DNA of 64,000 nt from Pegea sp. RAD2-039 (taxonomy: Eukaryota; Chordata; Thaliacea; Salpida; Salpidae): assembly GCA_034620365.1 (NCBI GenBank), contig JAQGEQ010000201.1, positions 558,001 through 622,000 on the forward strand, given 5' to 3'. Positions 39,184-50,900 of the stretch are shown piece after piece. The translations under genes and the position numbers were made by a program. Within the stretch, counting starts at the first letter, position 1. Each line of letters begins with the position of its first letter. The notes below the pieces were generated by a model. The model was given only the letters and a program-made list of their open reading frames with translations. It did no database searches and was not told where the DNA came from.

Positions 39184-40359
39184 ATGACAGAGGATGTTAA
39201 ATTGCGTTTAATTGCCGCTAAATTATCATTGAATGACATTTTTCAACCTGCTCAGGTAATAAAATTTGAAAATACTTGTAGTGAAGACGAGCTTTTATTA
39301 GTTGAATTAGATTCAACTATTTTAGAATCATTAGATCCAAATAGTTCTTTAATAATCAGAGGCCATGAAGATGATACAGCGGTGTTATGTACAGAAGATG
39401 CAACTTATGATTTAAAAGAAGTTAAAACTTCTAACAGTATTATTTTACTTGAAAATGTTGAAGTCTCAACAGAAAATTTGATTAAAAACCAGCATAACCT
39501 TGAAGTTATTGAAAAAAAAGCAATTTGTTCAAAATCTAGTTATATAGAATTAAAAAGAAAAGTTCCTGATTTAAGCAGACTTCGACAATTAATTGAAGAT
39601 TCACCTTTTAAAGGAAAAGAAAATGAAGATGAATATGTTGGTAAGAAGTTTTATGACATGAGTGATTTTCTTGAACTAATTCCAGCCAGCAAAATTGAAA
39701 TTGAAAATTATTTAAGAGAGATAACAGCTTGTTGTATTGAGGGCAAATATCGTATCCTTGATTTTGATTATGTTGTTGAATGTTTAGGAATCATTCTTCA
39801 GGTTATTGATATGGAATCTCTTAATTTTGACGATGTTGAATTAAATGAGCTCTCCTCAAAAGTAAATGATAGTGGAGAGTTGGTGCCACAACCAATTATC
39901 TTTCATTTGCTTATTACTTATGGATATTGTAGTGATATGACTGATGATGAAGTTCATTTTACTTTAAATCAATCTAAACTTAGCAAATTTTTTGCTGAAA
40001 ACCTTCTTAAAGCTGCTAATAAATTTGATTTTGAAGAATTTATGAGTACTTGGAAAGAAAGTTTACCAAAAGAACTTGACACTAATGAAGATTATCTTCT
40101 TGGACTTGCTATTATTGATAAGAAAAATAAACCCTCAACAATTAGAAGGTTTTCTTCAAAAGAACTTCCATTAAATGTTTCTAAAAGATTCGATGTTTTA
40201 TTTGAAGCCAAAGAGAAATGGACTTTGAAAGAAATTACTCCTTATCTAACTGATATTTGTTTAGATGGTCAAACAGTTTATTCAATTTTAGCTAAACATT
40301 CTAGATCATCTATTACAGGTGGTGAAAAAATGTTCAGCACAAAAAAGTGTTTTAAATGA
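39184..40359 (+). CDS. DSCC1: Sister chromatid cohesion protein DCC1
   Basis: Subunit of the CTF18-DCC1-CTF8 alternative clamp loader that acts with PCNA at replication forks and in cohesion. One exon, 391 aa (human 393). Matching landmarks: ELLLVELDSTILESL, IIRGHEDDTAVLCTEDATYD, the Y-ELKRKVPDLSRLRQLI stretch, RILDFDYVVECL, and the C-terminal winged-helix region EKWTLKEITPYLTDIC with HSRSSITGGEKMFS at the end. The acceptor TTTTAG ends 3 nt before the ATG. Codons are strongly A+T-biased, unlike MCM5 nearby. Intronless here, although the vertebrate gene has several introns. No canonical AATAAA lies before COQ7; ATTAAA variants occur at about 40673 and 40751. Confidence 0.95.
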   Translation: MTEDVKLRLIAAKLSLNDIFQPAQVIKFENTCSEDELLLVELDSTILESLDPNSSLIIRGHEDDTAVLCTEDATYDLKEVKTSNSIILLENVEVSTENLIKNQHNLEVIEKKAICSKSSYIELKRKVPDLSRLRQLIEDSPFKGKENEDEYVGKKFYDMSDFLELIPASKIEIENYLREITACCIEGKYRILDFDYVVECLGIILQVIDMESLNFDDVELNELSSKVNDSGELVPQPIIFHLLITYGYCSDMTDDEVHFTLNQSKLSKFFAENLLKAANKFDFEEFMSTWKESLPKELDTNEDYLLGLAIIDKKNKPSTIRRFSSKELPLNVSKRFDVLFEAKEKWTLKEITPYLTDICLDGQTVYSILAKHSRSSITGGEKMFSTKKCFK

Positions 40360-41090
40360 AAATTTCTCTTTTTTTTTATACCAGTTTAATTTATTTATAA
40401 AATGATTTTTTGTTTTTTACAGTTGTAAGATTTTTTGATATATGTTGTAATTATTATTCTGCTGTTCAGTTGTTGGATTATTTTAAACCATTTTTATATA
40501 ATGAAACCTAACTTTATATTTATATAAATTTATGAATAGAATACTACTTTTACATTATTTTTTTATATTTTCGAATAATTTTCTTTTAAATGTTTTCTAT
40601 TTTCTTGTTGAGCTTTCATATTTATAAATTCTTATTTTATTAGGAATTTTATGGTTTTCTATAAAATTTGTCATTAAAATGATATTAATGTCATATCATG
40701 TTGAAATTACTTTAAACATTTTTTTTCATTTATTTTAATTATATTTTTACATTAAACACATTTAATTAACCATTTAATCTTTTAACTTATCAATTTGTTG
40801 TAAAGACCATATTGTATTATACTTTTTTTATTTTTAAGACTGTTAATTTAAACATTTTTATTTAGCTATTTTATATATATTCTTATAAATTTAGTTTTTA
40901 TTTATTTCCAGATAATCTTATTATAATAAGATCTTAAACTTGATATCTGTTTGTTTAGTAAAGTTTTTGTTCATTTATTTTCACTTGTACATTTAATAAT
41001 TATTTTTATAAATATTTTTTCTTTTTTTTCCATCTCATTTGTAACTAATTCAACTTTCAACTACTTTTCTTTTGTTATCTCTCTTCTCTT
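40360..41090. other. DSCC1-COQ7 spacer
   Basis: Very A+T-rich 730 nt with no AATAAA on the plus strand and no coding signal. Confidence 0.6.
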
Positions 41091-41092
41091 AG
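41091..41092 (+). promoter_or_regulatory. Splice acceptor upstream of COQ7
   Basis: A long pyrimidine run ending TCTCTTCTCTTAG lies 22 nt before the COQ7 ATG, with no clear upstream exon. It may be a 5'UTR intron end or a spliced-leader site. Confidence 0.5.
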
Positions 41093-41114
41093 TATACTTT
41101 TGGAAACCTTCAAC

Positions 41115-41747
41115 ATGGTGATAAGATTCTTGATCAACAAACCAATCTTAATCTCTCAACTTGGATTTTCTGCCCGTTATCAGTCCACTAAATGTCCAGA
41201 GTTGGACGCAGCAACCAGGAAAGTTTATGACCGTATCATCAGAGTGGACCATGCTGGAGAGTTTGGGGCGGACCGTATTTATGCTGGTCAAATGGCTGTA
41301 TTGGGCAAAACAGATGTTGGGCCCTTAATTGAACACATGTGGGAGCAAGAAAAGGAACATTTAAAACGTTTTGAGGAACTAATTGGTCAATATCGAGTCC
41401 GACCCACACTTTTTCACCCTTTTTGGAAAGTGGCCGGGTATGCACTTGGAGCTGGGACAGCTTTGATGGGCAAGGAGGCAGCTATGGCTTGTACAGTAGC
41501 AGTAGAAGAGTCCATCACTGACCACTACAACGACCAACTTCGTCAACTACTTGTTTTGTATGAAAAAAGTGGTGATGAAAGACACAAGGAGCTGATGAAC
41601 ATCATCGCAAAGTTTCGTGATGAAGAGATGGAACATCATGATACTGGTCTCGAGCATGATGCTGAGAACGCTCCCGGCTTTCAATTAATTAAAGGCGCGA
41701 TTCAGAGCGGTTGTAAGGTCGCTATCTGGCTTTCTGAGCGCGTGTGA
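41115..41747 (+). CDS. COQ7: 5-demethoxyubiquinone hydroxylase, mitochondrial
   Basis: Di-iron hydroxylase that converts demethoxyubiquinone in coenzyme Q synthesis at the inner mitochondrial membrane. One exon, 210 aa, from the first in-frame ATG. The N-terminus MVIRFLINKPILISQLGFSA with RYQST looks like a mitochondrial presequence. Metal ligands are visible: DHAGEFGADRIYAGQ (H46, E49), EQEKEHLKRFEEL (E79, H82), AVEESITDHYN and RDEEMEHHDTGLEHD. The C-terminus CKVAIWLSERV is the family end. The stop codon is part of a TGACGTCA palindrome (41745-41752). MCM5 starts only 84 nt downstream, with no AATAAA between, suggesting a shared transcript. Confidence 0.97.
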   Translation: MVIRFLINKPILISQLGFSARYQSTKCPELDAATRKVYDRIIRVDHAGEFGADRIYAGQMAVLGKTDVGPLIEHMWEQEKEHLKRFEELIGQYRVRPTLFHPFWKVAGYALGAGTALMGKEAAMACTVAVEESITDHYNDQLRQLLVLYEKSGDERHKELMNIIAKFRDEEMEHHDTGLEHDAENAPGFQLIKGAIQSGCKVAIWLSERV

Positions 41748-41806
41748 CGTCATAAACGCGATCTCTTTCTATTGCACTTTTATTTAGCGCTGTGATCTTC
41801 GCTTTC

Positions 41807-41808
41807 AG
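41807..41808 (+). promoter_or_regulatory. Splice acceptor in the COQ7-MCM5 gap
   Basis: TTCGCTTTCAG ends at 41808, 60 nt after the COQ7 stop and 23 nt before the MCM5 ATG. A cis intron would need its donor inside or before COQ7, so trans-splicing of a leader onto MCM5 is the simpler reading. Confidence 0.55.
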
Positions 41809-41831
41809 GTTTAAGGTTTTAAATAATTGAA

Positions 41832-44045
41832 ATGTCGATGAGTGGTTTTGATGATCTGGGTAGTTACCATGGTGACATGGATCCTCATGATGCTCATGAT
41901 CAACAGAATATCAACACACAACGTAATGCACGACGCGCGCGGTTTGCAGAATTCCTCCGCAAATTTCACGTTGATGACGTCAATTATACGTCATACATCT
42001 ATCGCGATGCCATCCGCGATAATTATCATCTAGGCGAGTATTGGGTGGAGGTTGACATCAATCACCTCTCATCATATGATCCCGACATCTCTGAACTTCT
42101 CCAAAGAAGTCCTGCTGATAATCTGCCTCTTTTCGAAGAAGCAGCGCGCAGTGTTGCTGATGACGTCACTCGACCTCGTCCGGAAGACAGTGAAGCTCTA
42201 CACGATATCCAAGTCCTGTTGAAGTCACGTGGTGTTGTGTCTTCGGTTCGCGATCTTAAAGCTTTCCAGATTAGCCGATTGGTTAAAGTTTCAGGAATCG
42301 CGATATCTGCATCTTCAGTCAGATCCAAAGCTGTTCGCATCTCGCTACAGTGTCGTGCGTGTCGTGACGTCATCCCTGACTTACAAGTCAACCCAGGCTT
42401 CGAGGGCAGCTTGTTGCCACGCCGTTGTAGTAACCAGGCAACGGGTGCGGCCCCTTGTCCTGTCGATCCTTATTTCATTGTCCCTGATCGCTGCATCTGC
42501 GTCAATTTTCAAACTTTGAAGCTTCAAGAAGCGCCCGATGCGGTCCCTGTTGGCGAGATGCCACGTCATCTCCAACTCTATCTCGACCGGCATCTTTGTG
42601 ATCGCATTGTCCCTGGCAACCGAATCACCGTCATCGGTATCTACAGCATTCGTAATGATTCCATTTTAAAATCGAAACGCGCGGTCGCGAAATCGAAGGG
42701 GTTTGGGACGCGAACACCTTACTTGCGAGTTCTGGGCGTGGAAGTGGACCATGATGGTCCAGGTAGGTCAGTCGGTCACGTGTTTACGGCTGAAGATGAA
42801 GACCAGATTCGCCGACTAGCCGCCTTGCCTGACATCTATGATCGCATCTCGCGTTCTATCGCGCCCTCTATCTTCGGTAGCTTGGACATGAAACGCGCTA
42901 TCGCGTGTCTGCTGTTCGGTGGATCGCGCAAGCGGCTTCCAGACGGATTAACTCGTCGTGGTGACATTAATATGCTGTTGCTAGGTGACCCGGGGACAGC
43001 CAAGTCACAATTGTTAAAGTTTGCGGAACGCGTTGCCCCTGTGGGCGTGTACACGTCAGGCAAGGGCAGTAGTGCGGCAGGACTAACAGCTGCTGTGATG
43101 AGGGACCCCAACTCACATGGTTTTGTGGTGGAGGGGGGCGCGATGGTGCTCGCTGATGGCGGAGTAGTTTGTATCGATGAATTTGATAAAATGCGCGGAG
43201 ATGATCGCGTCGCGATTCACGAAGCGATGGAACAGCAAACTATCTCAATCGCAAAAGCTGGTATCACGACCACCCTTAATTCACGATGTTCTGTCCTGGC
43301 TGCTGCTAACTCAGTCCTTGGACGTTGGGACGACACGCGAGGCGCTGATAACATCGATTTTCTCCCCACTATCCTCTCAAGATTTGATATGATCTTCATC
43401 GTCAAAGATGAACACAGCCGCGAGAAAGATGTCACGCTCGCGCGTCACGTGATGTCGATTCACATCAACAGCACCGCGTCATCGACGCCTGACGCTGAAA
43501 TCGATCTGGCAACTTTGACCAAGTACATCGCGTATTGCCGAAACTTCTGCGGACCGCGATTGTCGCCCGAAGCTTGCCGAAAGTTACAGAATCGCTACGT
43601 GTTGATGCGAACAGCTGCTAAAAACCAGGAACGCGACACACAGCGAAAAATCGCGATTCCAATCACAGTGCGCCAACTAGAGGCGATTGTGAGAATCGCT
43701 GAATCACTTGCTAAAATGAAGTTGCAACCATTTGCGGGTGAAGCAGAAGTCGATGAAGCCATTCGTCTCTTCCAAGTGTCTACACTCGATGCAGCGATGA
43801 CGGGAGAACTATCGGGAGTTGAGGGATTCACTTCCACCTCAGATCAGGAAGAGCTAAATCGGATTGAGCGTCAAATTAAACGTCGATTTATAGTCGGATC
43901 TCAAGTAACTGAGTATGCGGTCGTGCAAGATCTAATTAAACAAAAGTATGAAGAGAGGAAGATCAATAAAGTCTTACATCTGTTGTTAAGAAGAGGAGAA
44001 CTAGTCCATCGGATGCAAAGGAAGATGCTTTATCGCGTTCGATAG
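41832..44045 (+). CDS. MCM5: DNA replication licensing factor MCM5
   Basis: ATPase subunit of the MCM2-7 replicative helicase. One exon of 2,214 nt, 737 aa (human 734). The N-terminal domain has LGEYWVEVD and EVTRPRP-like text, and a zinc-binding site with cysteine pairs near residues 174-211 (CRACRD, CSNQ). The AAA+ core has Walker [10 protein letters not shown] (385-393), Walker B CIDEFDKM (447-454) and the arginine finger SRFD (516-519). The C-terminal winged helix ends [18 protein letters not shown]. All catalytic residues are intact. The gene is rich in CG and GATCGCG-like words and much higher in G+C than DSCC1 and TTLL5. It contains three TGACGTCA palindromes (41975, 42161, 42365). It is intronless here, though vertebrate MCM5 has many introns. 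It probably sits second in a COQ7-MCM5(-PPIH) operon. Confidence 0.98.
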   Translation: MSMSGFDDLGSYHGDMDPHDAHDQQNINTQRNARRARFAEFLRKFHVDDVNYTSYIYRDAIRDNYHLGEYWVEVDINHLSSYDPDISELLQRSPADNLPLFEEAARSVADDVTRPRPEDSEALHDIQVLLKSRGVVSSVRDLKAFQISRLVKVSGIAISASSVRSKAVRISLQCRACRDVIPDLQVNPGFEGSLLPRRCSNQATGAAPCPVDPYFIVPDRCICVNFQTLKLQEAPDAVPVGEMPRHLQLYLDRHLCDRIVPGNRITVIGIYSIRNDSILKSKRAVAKSKGFGTRTPYLRVLGVEVDHDGPGRSVGHVFTAEDEDQIRRLAALPDIYDRISRSIAPSIFGSLDMKRAIACLLFGGSRKRLPDGLTRRGDINMLLLGDPGTAKSQLLKFAERVAPVGVYTSGKGSSAAGLTAAVMRDPNSHGFVVEGGAMVLADGGVVCIDEFDKMRGDDRVAIHEAMEQQTISIAKAGITTTLNSRCSVLAAANSVLGRWDDTRGADNIDFLPTILSRFDMIFIVKDEHSREKDVTLARHVMSIHINSTASSTPDAEIDLATLTKYIAYCRNFCGPRLSPEACRKLQNRYVLMRTAAKNQERDTQRKIAIPITVRQLEAIVRIAESLAKMKLQPFAGEAEVDEAIRLFQVSTLDAAMTGELSGVEGFTSTSDQEELNRIERQIKRRFIVGSQVTEYAVVQDLIKQKYEERKINKVLHLLLRRGELVHRMQRKMLYRVR

Positions 44046-44525
44046 ATGTCACTGTTGCATAGAGACTTGTATATAAGCTGTTGCTTGTTGCACAGATAGA
44101 AAATTTGAGGTTTTTTGCTTGTCACCGTTTCATTTTTTTTGTTTTTGTTTTCCAGGTTTAATAATTTTGATAAAAAGTTGTGATTTGAAAGAGTTGATTT
44201 GAAGGAGTTCTTTGTGATGAAGATCAATATGTCTTATGGATAAACAGCATCAAAACGAAAAACTTTTTGTGTATTATAATATTTCAACGATTTTGTGAAT
44301 ACTTCATCGCGTCGTCATATTTCTAGCTTGTACATATGGCTTTTCGGTCTCTGTTTTTACCTGTAAATAGGTTCTTATCGACGACTAGTCGAGCTTAATG
44401 ACGTCAAAGTGACGTATATTTTTTTTATGGCATTATCATCTCCTAAATTGTAAATTTGTACAGAAAATACTTCTATAATCACATTTATATTTACATCTAG
44501 ATATTTATTAGTTAATTAAAAGAAA
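44046..44525. other. MCM5-PPIH spacer
   Basis: 480 nt with no canonical AATAAA. It contains TTTTCCAG (44154), TCTAG and ATTAG acceptor-like sites (44500, 44511), and a TGACGTCA at 44399. Confidence 0.5.
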
Positions 44526-45316
44526 ATGGCTTCTACTGAGTCGCGTCGTCCCATTGTCTTCATGGACATCTCCGTCGGTGGTCGGGTGAGTTTCACGAGC
44601 CTTAGTGACGTCACTGATTCTCGATCTTTCTCTTAGGATATTGGAAGATTAAAGATGGAGTTATTTAATGATATTGTTCCGAAAACTGCCGAAAACTTTC
44701 GGCAACTATGCACTGGCGAATACAGGTGCTTAGTATGACGTCACCTGCTTTAGTGACGTCATTAATGCGTTTGTTACGTAGACGCGATGGAATCCCGGTC
44801 GGATACAAAGGAGTTATCTTTCATCGAGTCATCAAGGACTTTATGGTTCAAGGTGGTGACTTTGTGCAGGTTGATGATTAAAACGTCTAGCGGTTATGAC
44901 GTCATACTTTTCGATAGGGCGACGGTACAGGGCTGGCAAGCATTTACGGAGGTAAATTTGCTGACGAAAACTTCTCACTGAAACACACTGGACCAGGACT
45001 ATTGTCCATGGTTAGTTTGGTTGTCATGACAACGCTCATAATAACAAAACACGGCTGTTTGTTGATAGGCGAATAGCGGTAAAGACACAAACGGATGCCA
45101 ATTCTTCATCACTTGCGCAAAATGCGATTATTTGGACGGCAAGCACGTGGTGTTTGGTGGGTTTTAAATTGATGACGTCATTGTTGCTAACTATCGATTG
45201 TAGGTAAAGTGATGGGAGAAAGCTTATTGGTGGTAAGAAAGATTGAAAATGTCCCTGTCAACCCCAACAATCGACCCAAAGTCAATGTGGTGGTGTCCCA
45301 GTGCGGTGAATTGTGA
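44526..45316 (+). CDS. PPIH: Peptidyl-prolyl cis-trans isomerase H (U4/U6 snRNP cyclophilin)
   Basis: Cyclophilin that binds the PRPF4/PRPF3 proteins of the U4/U6 snRNP. Six exons: 44526-44585, 44637-44725, 44782-44869, 44918-45010, 45069-45156, 45204-45316, giving 176 aa (human 177). Motifs: [37 protein letters not shown] (catalytic Arg and Phe present), [38 protein letters not shown] and the C-terminal VVVSQCGEL. The insert typical of PPIH at [14 protein letters not shown] is present, separating it from cyclophilin A. The Trp of the WLDGKHV motif is Tyr. Introns of 48-58 nt carry five TGACGTCA palindromes (44606, 44735, 44754, 44897, 45173). Confidence 0.97.
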
Positions 45317-45366
45317 TTGTCACTCATGTACATTCTTTCTGTTGAAGCTTATTTTTTAGAAATTTC

Positions 45367-45372
45367 AATAAA
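45367..45372 (+). terminator. Polyadenylation signal AATAAA (PPIH)
   Basis: Lies 51 nt after the PPIH stop. It is the only canonical signal on the plus strand from the DSCC1 stop to this point. Confidence 0.75.
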
Positions 45373-45456
45373 TCAATCACAAAAATATTTTAGTTGAAAA
45401 TTCGGTTTGCTAAATAATTACTTGATTTCAGTCACAACAAAAATTCACAAAAATTT

Positions 45457-45537
45457 GAACAAGTGGTCATTAAATATGTAGATTTTTAAGTTAGAAAAAA
45501 AGGAGATTTTTAAATGACCACTTGTCAGTGAACTGTC
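45457..45537. repeat. Inverted repeat, possible short MITE or hairpin
   Basis: GAACAAGTGGTCATTAAA (45457-45474) is mirrored by TTTAAATGACCACTTGTC (about 45519-45536), arms of 16-18 nt around a loop of about 45 nt. No target duplication is obvious. Confidence 0.4.
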
Positions 45538-46391
45538 CTGAATAGATACAAAAAAGGTTTTTATAAATTAATTTTTGATACAACGTGATAAAACTTGTTT
45601 GTTAGTAATAAATATGTAACAAATTTCATTTGTTTTTTGCTGAAAGCTATAAAAAAGAGTTTATTAAAATTATTATAGAGTTTATTATTACCTTAAAACA
45701 TTAGAAGGTAACTACTACTTCTCCGTGGTCATAATTGCACAAGTAATTAAAAATACTTTTCCTGAATTTGAGAAATTCTAAATTAAAATACATTTTGGAG
45801 GTGAATGCTTTACGCTACCATCAAACTAAGGCGTTGCAGCTCTAATCAGAGTAAGCAAATTGTTAGCACCAACTCAAAGAAAAACTTATCAACATTAGTC
45901 AGAAATACTCTGCAAGATGTTCTTTTACATTTTATACCCTATACAGGCTTTTATTCATAATTACTACAAAACAATGTTGTATAGATGACAAAACTTTGAT
46001 TTAAAATTAAAGTAAAAGTTGAGAAGAAATTAAGTTTAAAAAAGGTGAATATATTCTTATCGAAAAAGTTTACTTTGCACTGCAAAGCAGAAACAAAAGC
46101 AAAATATTAATTATTCATGCATTTTATAAAATAATAATGCACTATATATTATGAAACGGTGAAGCGGAACATACATGCTGAAGCAGAAATGTTTGGTCGA
46201 TCTAATCGGACATTATGTTCAGCTGTGAAATGTCTTAGACATCACCTTAAAAATCATCGCTGTCTCACTTAATACCAAATTAGTGTTGTATTACTATTTG
46301 AACTTTTTTCTAAAGTTAAAAATAATGAAATAATAAAATAGTTATTATAATATCAAAAATTAAATTATTTTGCTTTATATCTATAATAATA
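45538..46391. other. Intergenic, nothing recognised
   Basis: A+T-rich with no supported feature. Confidence 0.5.
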
Positions 46392-46705
46392 GAGGCCTGC
46401 TTTGGCCGAGAACGGTCATGTTGGATGTGTTATGAAGGGATTATATCAAAAACAAAGCAAAACTCAGTGATATGCAAAGGAAGTAATAAATCAAGACCCA
46501 GTAAAATGCAAAAGAAAAAGTGTTAAGAGTTTCGTTCTTTTCTTTTAAACTCATTTTTCTACTCTATTCTATGTTTGTTTGCGGAATAAAGAGTGCCATT
46601 CGAAGCGATCTACTGCGGTATCCTCCCGATTGCTGATATTAATGTTGAGCGACTTCATATTGCGCTTGCAAGTATCCTTGAAGCGAAGACAGGGTTGCCG
46701 ATATA
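46392..46705 (-). mobile_element. LINE 3' tail, family A (minus strand)
   Basis: Read on the minus strand it gives FKDTCKRNMKSLNINISN and VDRFEWHSLFRKQT, then a 3'UTR ending CCGTTCTCGGCCAAAGCAGG. It is the same RT C-terminus and tail as 37905-38870 and 56058-56460. It is 5'-truncated. Confidence 0.75.
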
Positions 46706-47944
46706 CCGGTAATGTGTATAATCAAAATTGATAGTCTGATTTATTCAGTTATATTAACGTTTGCGCAATTACGGTAATTATATGTTTTCTACACAATTTT
46801 ATTAGGTAAAAATATAAATTTGACATAATTAAAATGTTAAATGAAATTTTTGTAAAAATATTATTTATGCTTTTATTAGTTGTATTGGTAAACTCTGAAC
46901 CACCTAGTTACCATTTCGCTCGTTTTGTTTGGGTCATAAAACTTCAAACATTTTTTCTAGACATTTCTCTTTTCCAAATTTCAGTTGGTTTTCGTTGATT
47001 TTGCATTGTAGTAGATATATTTGTGCAGAATAAATTATTAATTAATTCTAAATATGTACCTTTGATTTGTTTTGTTACATTAATTTCAAATTTTCGCTTG
47101 TATTTATTGTTTTTTGCAATTTAAATCTTATTTATTTAGTTGTCTAAAATTGTTTAGTATTTGATTCACAAAACTCTGCCTGAATTAATAAATGTTGTTA
47201 ATATTTTTTAATCTCATTTGAAATACTTTTAGAAATAATTGTGAAACAATATAAATGTAAAACAAACTATTACCGGTGTTGTATAAAATTTGTAATGATT
47301 TATTTCATTTCTATTCTTATTCAATTAAAGTTTTGATATTAGCTTGCATTACTTTTTTTATTTAAAGTTACTTAATTTATGAAGAAAGTTAATGGAGTTA
47401 GTTCTTCAACTACTTTTATAAACTCAATTGCAATCATATTAACATTTTGTGTAATTTTCTGTTATTATTTATGATATATTCAATTATTTTATATGTAATT
47501 TGTTGTTCTAATCATCAACTTGTTAAATTTATAAGTATTACTATAGTTGTTTATAGTGAATGATCTGAAATTACTCAAAATAAATAACCCTACTTTCTTA
47601 ACTTCTTGTCTATTATTTATTTGTAACTAATCAAGTTTTGGTTGTTTTATAAATTATAATTTTCAGAACAGTTTTAACTTTTTATCTTATGATAATAGTT
47701 ATGAATGTAAACATGTTTTTTTTTTAATTTTAGCTATTAAAATACTATACCATTCTTAAACATATTTTTAGTATTTCAAAATATAAAAATGTTTTTTTTT
47801 ATTATCTACTCTGTTAGACTTTTAGCAATAATTATTAAAATAATTTTTATGTTTAGTTAGCTTAAAGCAGGTGTAAGGCAGGCACTGTAAAATGATTATA
47901 TTTTGACATGGATTTATAATTTTTTATCAAATTTATCCATTATA
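46706..47944. other. Intergenic, upstream of TTLL5
   Basis: A+T-rich with no exon seen before the acceptor at 47945. The TTLL5 promoter must lie here or further upstream. Confidence 0.5.
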
Positions 47945-47949
47945 GAAAC

Positions 47950-50900
47950 ATGGCTCAGGACAATACTTCTGATTATTCTGGTTCTGTTTCATCTGTGTCA
48001 GAAGAAGGATCATACACTGAAAGTTCAGATTTGGAGGAAGATAATAGAAGAAAAGAACCATTGGTATGGATAGGATCAGGTGCAAAACAGCATGCTGTTG
48101 TACTTTTCCGACCTGATTCTATTATGACAGCTGAAAAAAAACTAAAAAGCATTGGTGAAAAATATCATATGGCATATAAAATGGTGAAAACTGAAAGTAA
48201 ACTTGTTAGATCTATTTTACAAGCCTATGGTTTTCATGAAGTACACCCAAACTGTCCTGATTTTAATTTAATGTGGACTGGAGCCCACTTAAAGCCATTC
48301 TCTTTGCGCAGCTTATGTGAGTTTCAAAGAGTAAATCATTTTCCAAGATCTTATGAAATTACTCGTAAAGATAGAATTTATAAAAATATTGATCGCATGG
48401 CTCATACGAAGGGTATAAAACATTTTGACTTTATTCCAAAAAGTTATCTAATGCCATCAGAATATCAAGATTTCTGTGCTGCTTTTGTTAAAGAAAAGGG
48501 TTCTTGGATTGTAAAGCCAATTGCATCTTCTAGAGGAAGAGGAATTTATTTAATAAACAATCCTAACCAAGTTCCACTTGAAGATAATATAATGGTTTGT
48601 AAATATATCAACAATCCTTTACTAATTGATGGTTTTAAGTTTGATGTTCGTGTTTATGTTGCTGTGACATCTTATGATCCACTTCTTATTTATCTTTTTG
48701 AAGAAGGATTGACTAGATTTGCAACAGTGAAATATGAAAAGACTAATCGTCATTTGAAGAATCAAATGATGCATTTAACTAATTACTCAATCAACAAAAA
48801 AAGTCATGATTATGTGAGATGTGATGATCCTGATGTAGAAGATTATGGTAACAAATGGAGCATGAGTGCTATGTTAAGATACTTGAAACAAGAAGGAGTT
48901 GATACAGCTTTATTGATGACTCGGATTGAAGCAGTTATCATCAAATCTATAATTGCAGCGGAACTACCAATAGCAACTGCCTGTCGTATGTTTGTTCCTT
49001 ACAGAGAAAATTGTATTGAACTTTATGGCTTTGATATTTTGATTGATGAGAATTTAAAACCATGGCTTTTAGAAGGCAATCTTTCACCTTCGCTCGCTTG
49101 TGATGCACCTTTAGATTTAAAGATTAAATCTAGTGTTGTAGCTGATTTTTTTAGTTTAGCTGGCTTCCATTGCGTAGACCCAGTTGCTAAGAGACAGAGT
49201 AAAAAGCAAGGTGAAACTTTTAAAAGACCCTACTCTGCTTCTAAATCAGCATCTGGTAATTTAGGTGGTAGTAATTCCAAAAGACCTTCATCTGCTTTAA
49301 GCAAAGAAACTATTGTGTCTTCGTCTGGTCTTTCTCAAGAAGAGAATAGAGTGATTAAGTTTGTGAAGGAACAATATCATAGAAGAGGAGGTTTTGTGAG
49401 GATTTTTCCAACTGCTGATACCTGGGAACAATATAGTTCATTTCTTGAATATAAAACCAATTTAAATCAGTTACTTGCACAAAAAATGTTTTCTTCTCAT
49501 TCAAAATCTTCATCAAATGGACCTTATTCTGCTGCTATTGCTAGAGTTCGAAGCATGAGTGTTCATCATATGTTAGAAAGTAGAAACCAACTTATTAGTA
49601 AACATGTTCTTCAGTATGAAAGAAAACTGATTTCACTTGATTCATCTAAAAGAAAAAATGTTCAAGCTACTAAAAAAAGGTCAAAAACTAAAGCTACACC
49701 AGTTGGTATTGATATCAAATCAAGATCAAGCACTAGAACTTGTAATCAGGTAGATGATAATTCTAGTGATGAAATAAAAGAAAATGATATTGTGAATGGG
49801 AATGGAAAAGTTAAAAGAAAAAAGTCAATTACAAACGTTACTACATTAAATAATATGGAGCAATCTCAATTAAGCAATGAATCATCTTCAAAAAAAACAA
49901 CTTCAGAAATATCTTTAAGCAAATATGCAATTAAAAAACTTTCTTCAACATCTGTTAGTAATACAGCTTCAAGTTCAAGCACAACAATTGCTGAATCAAT
50001 CAAATTTGATCCTGAAATAACATCAGTGATTGAGAAAGATAATGATCCAGTAGTTCCAGATGCAAAAGGTGATAATATGTCAGTGAAATCTGTTTCACAA
50101 CGAATGTACACCTATAAATCATCACAACAAACTTCCAATCTGTCTAATTCAATAGCAAATGAAAAAAGTAAGTCTGCTCCCAAGAAAGATAAAATAATTT
50201 CAAAGCAATCGAACCCAGCAGTTGTTCCAAGTATTATAAAGAAAAACAGCAAAATATCAGTTAGTACTGCACCTCAAACTCGCCAACAACAGCCTAAACT
50301 TTCTCAAGGTTTAAGTAAAAAGAAATCGCTGTCAATATTAGAACAATTGAAATCAGGAGCTAATCTTACAAAAGCACAAGCAAGGCATGCATTTTCTGCA
50401 TATCTTTCTCGAGTGCAGTATCGATTGATGTTTGAATCTGATGGCTCCTATCATTGCTTGCCTGATATTTTAGCTAAACAAGAAGAACAGATGGATTTAG
50501 TTTTACGTTTCTTGAAACGGGCAGCTGGAAACCTTCGTCAAAGCTTCAGCGTAACGATTCCAAGCCACAAGTTACCAATTAACGATCGCAAAAGGATTTT
50601 AGCCAAGCAACTTGGAGATTTTGTTCATATTTATAATAAAGAAACGGAAAATATGTTACACCATCACCAGCTTGATTTAGATTCAATGGAAAAGAAAAGA
50701 GATTCTCTGACAGTTGCTGCTGCTGAGTTCACAAGTTTTGTTTCTGTAGCAACTGAAAGTGAATTAGAAGAAATTCTAACCACTTATACTCACCGTAATA
50801 AATCTGCATCAGTTTTTTTGGGGGCAAGTCGAACCAAAACTGTTTCATCAGTTCAAAGCGATGCTAGTGATAAATTTGACAAAGTTGCTAATAAATTGCA

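Noticed and set aside
41842-43837. Several frames overlapping MCM5 on both strands
   Set aside because: Shadows of a G+C-richer coding region; none has family similarity.
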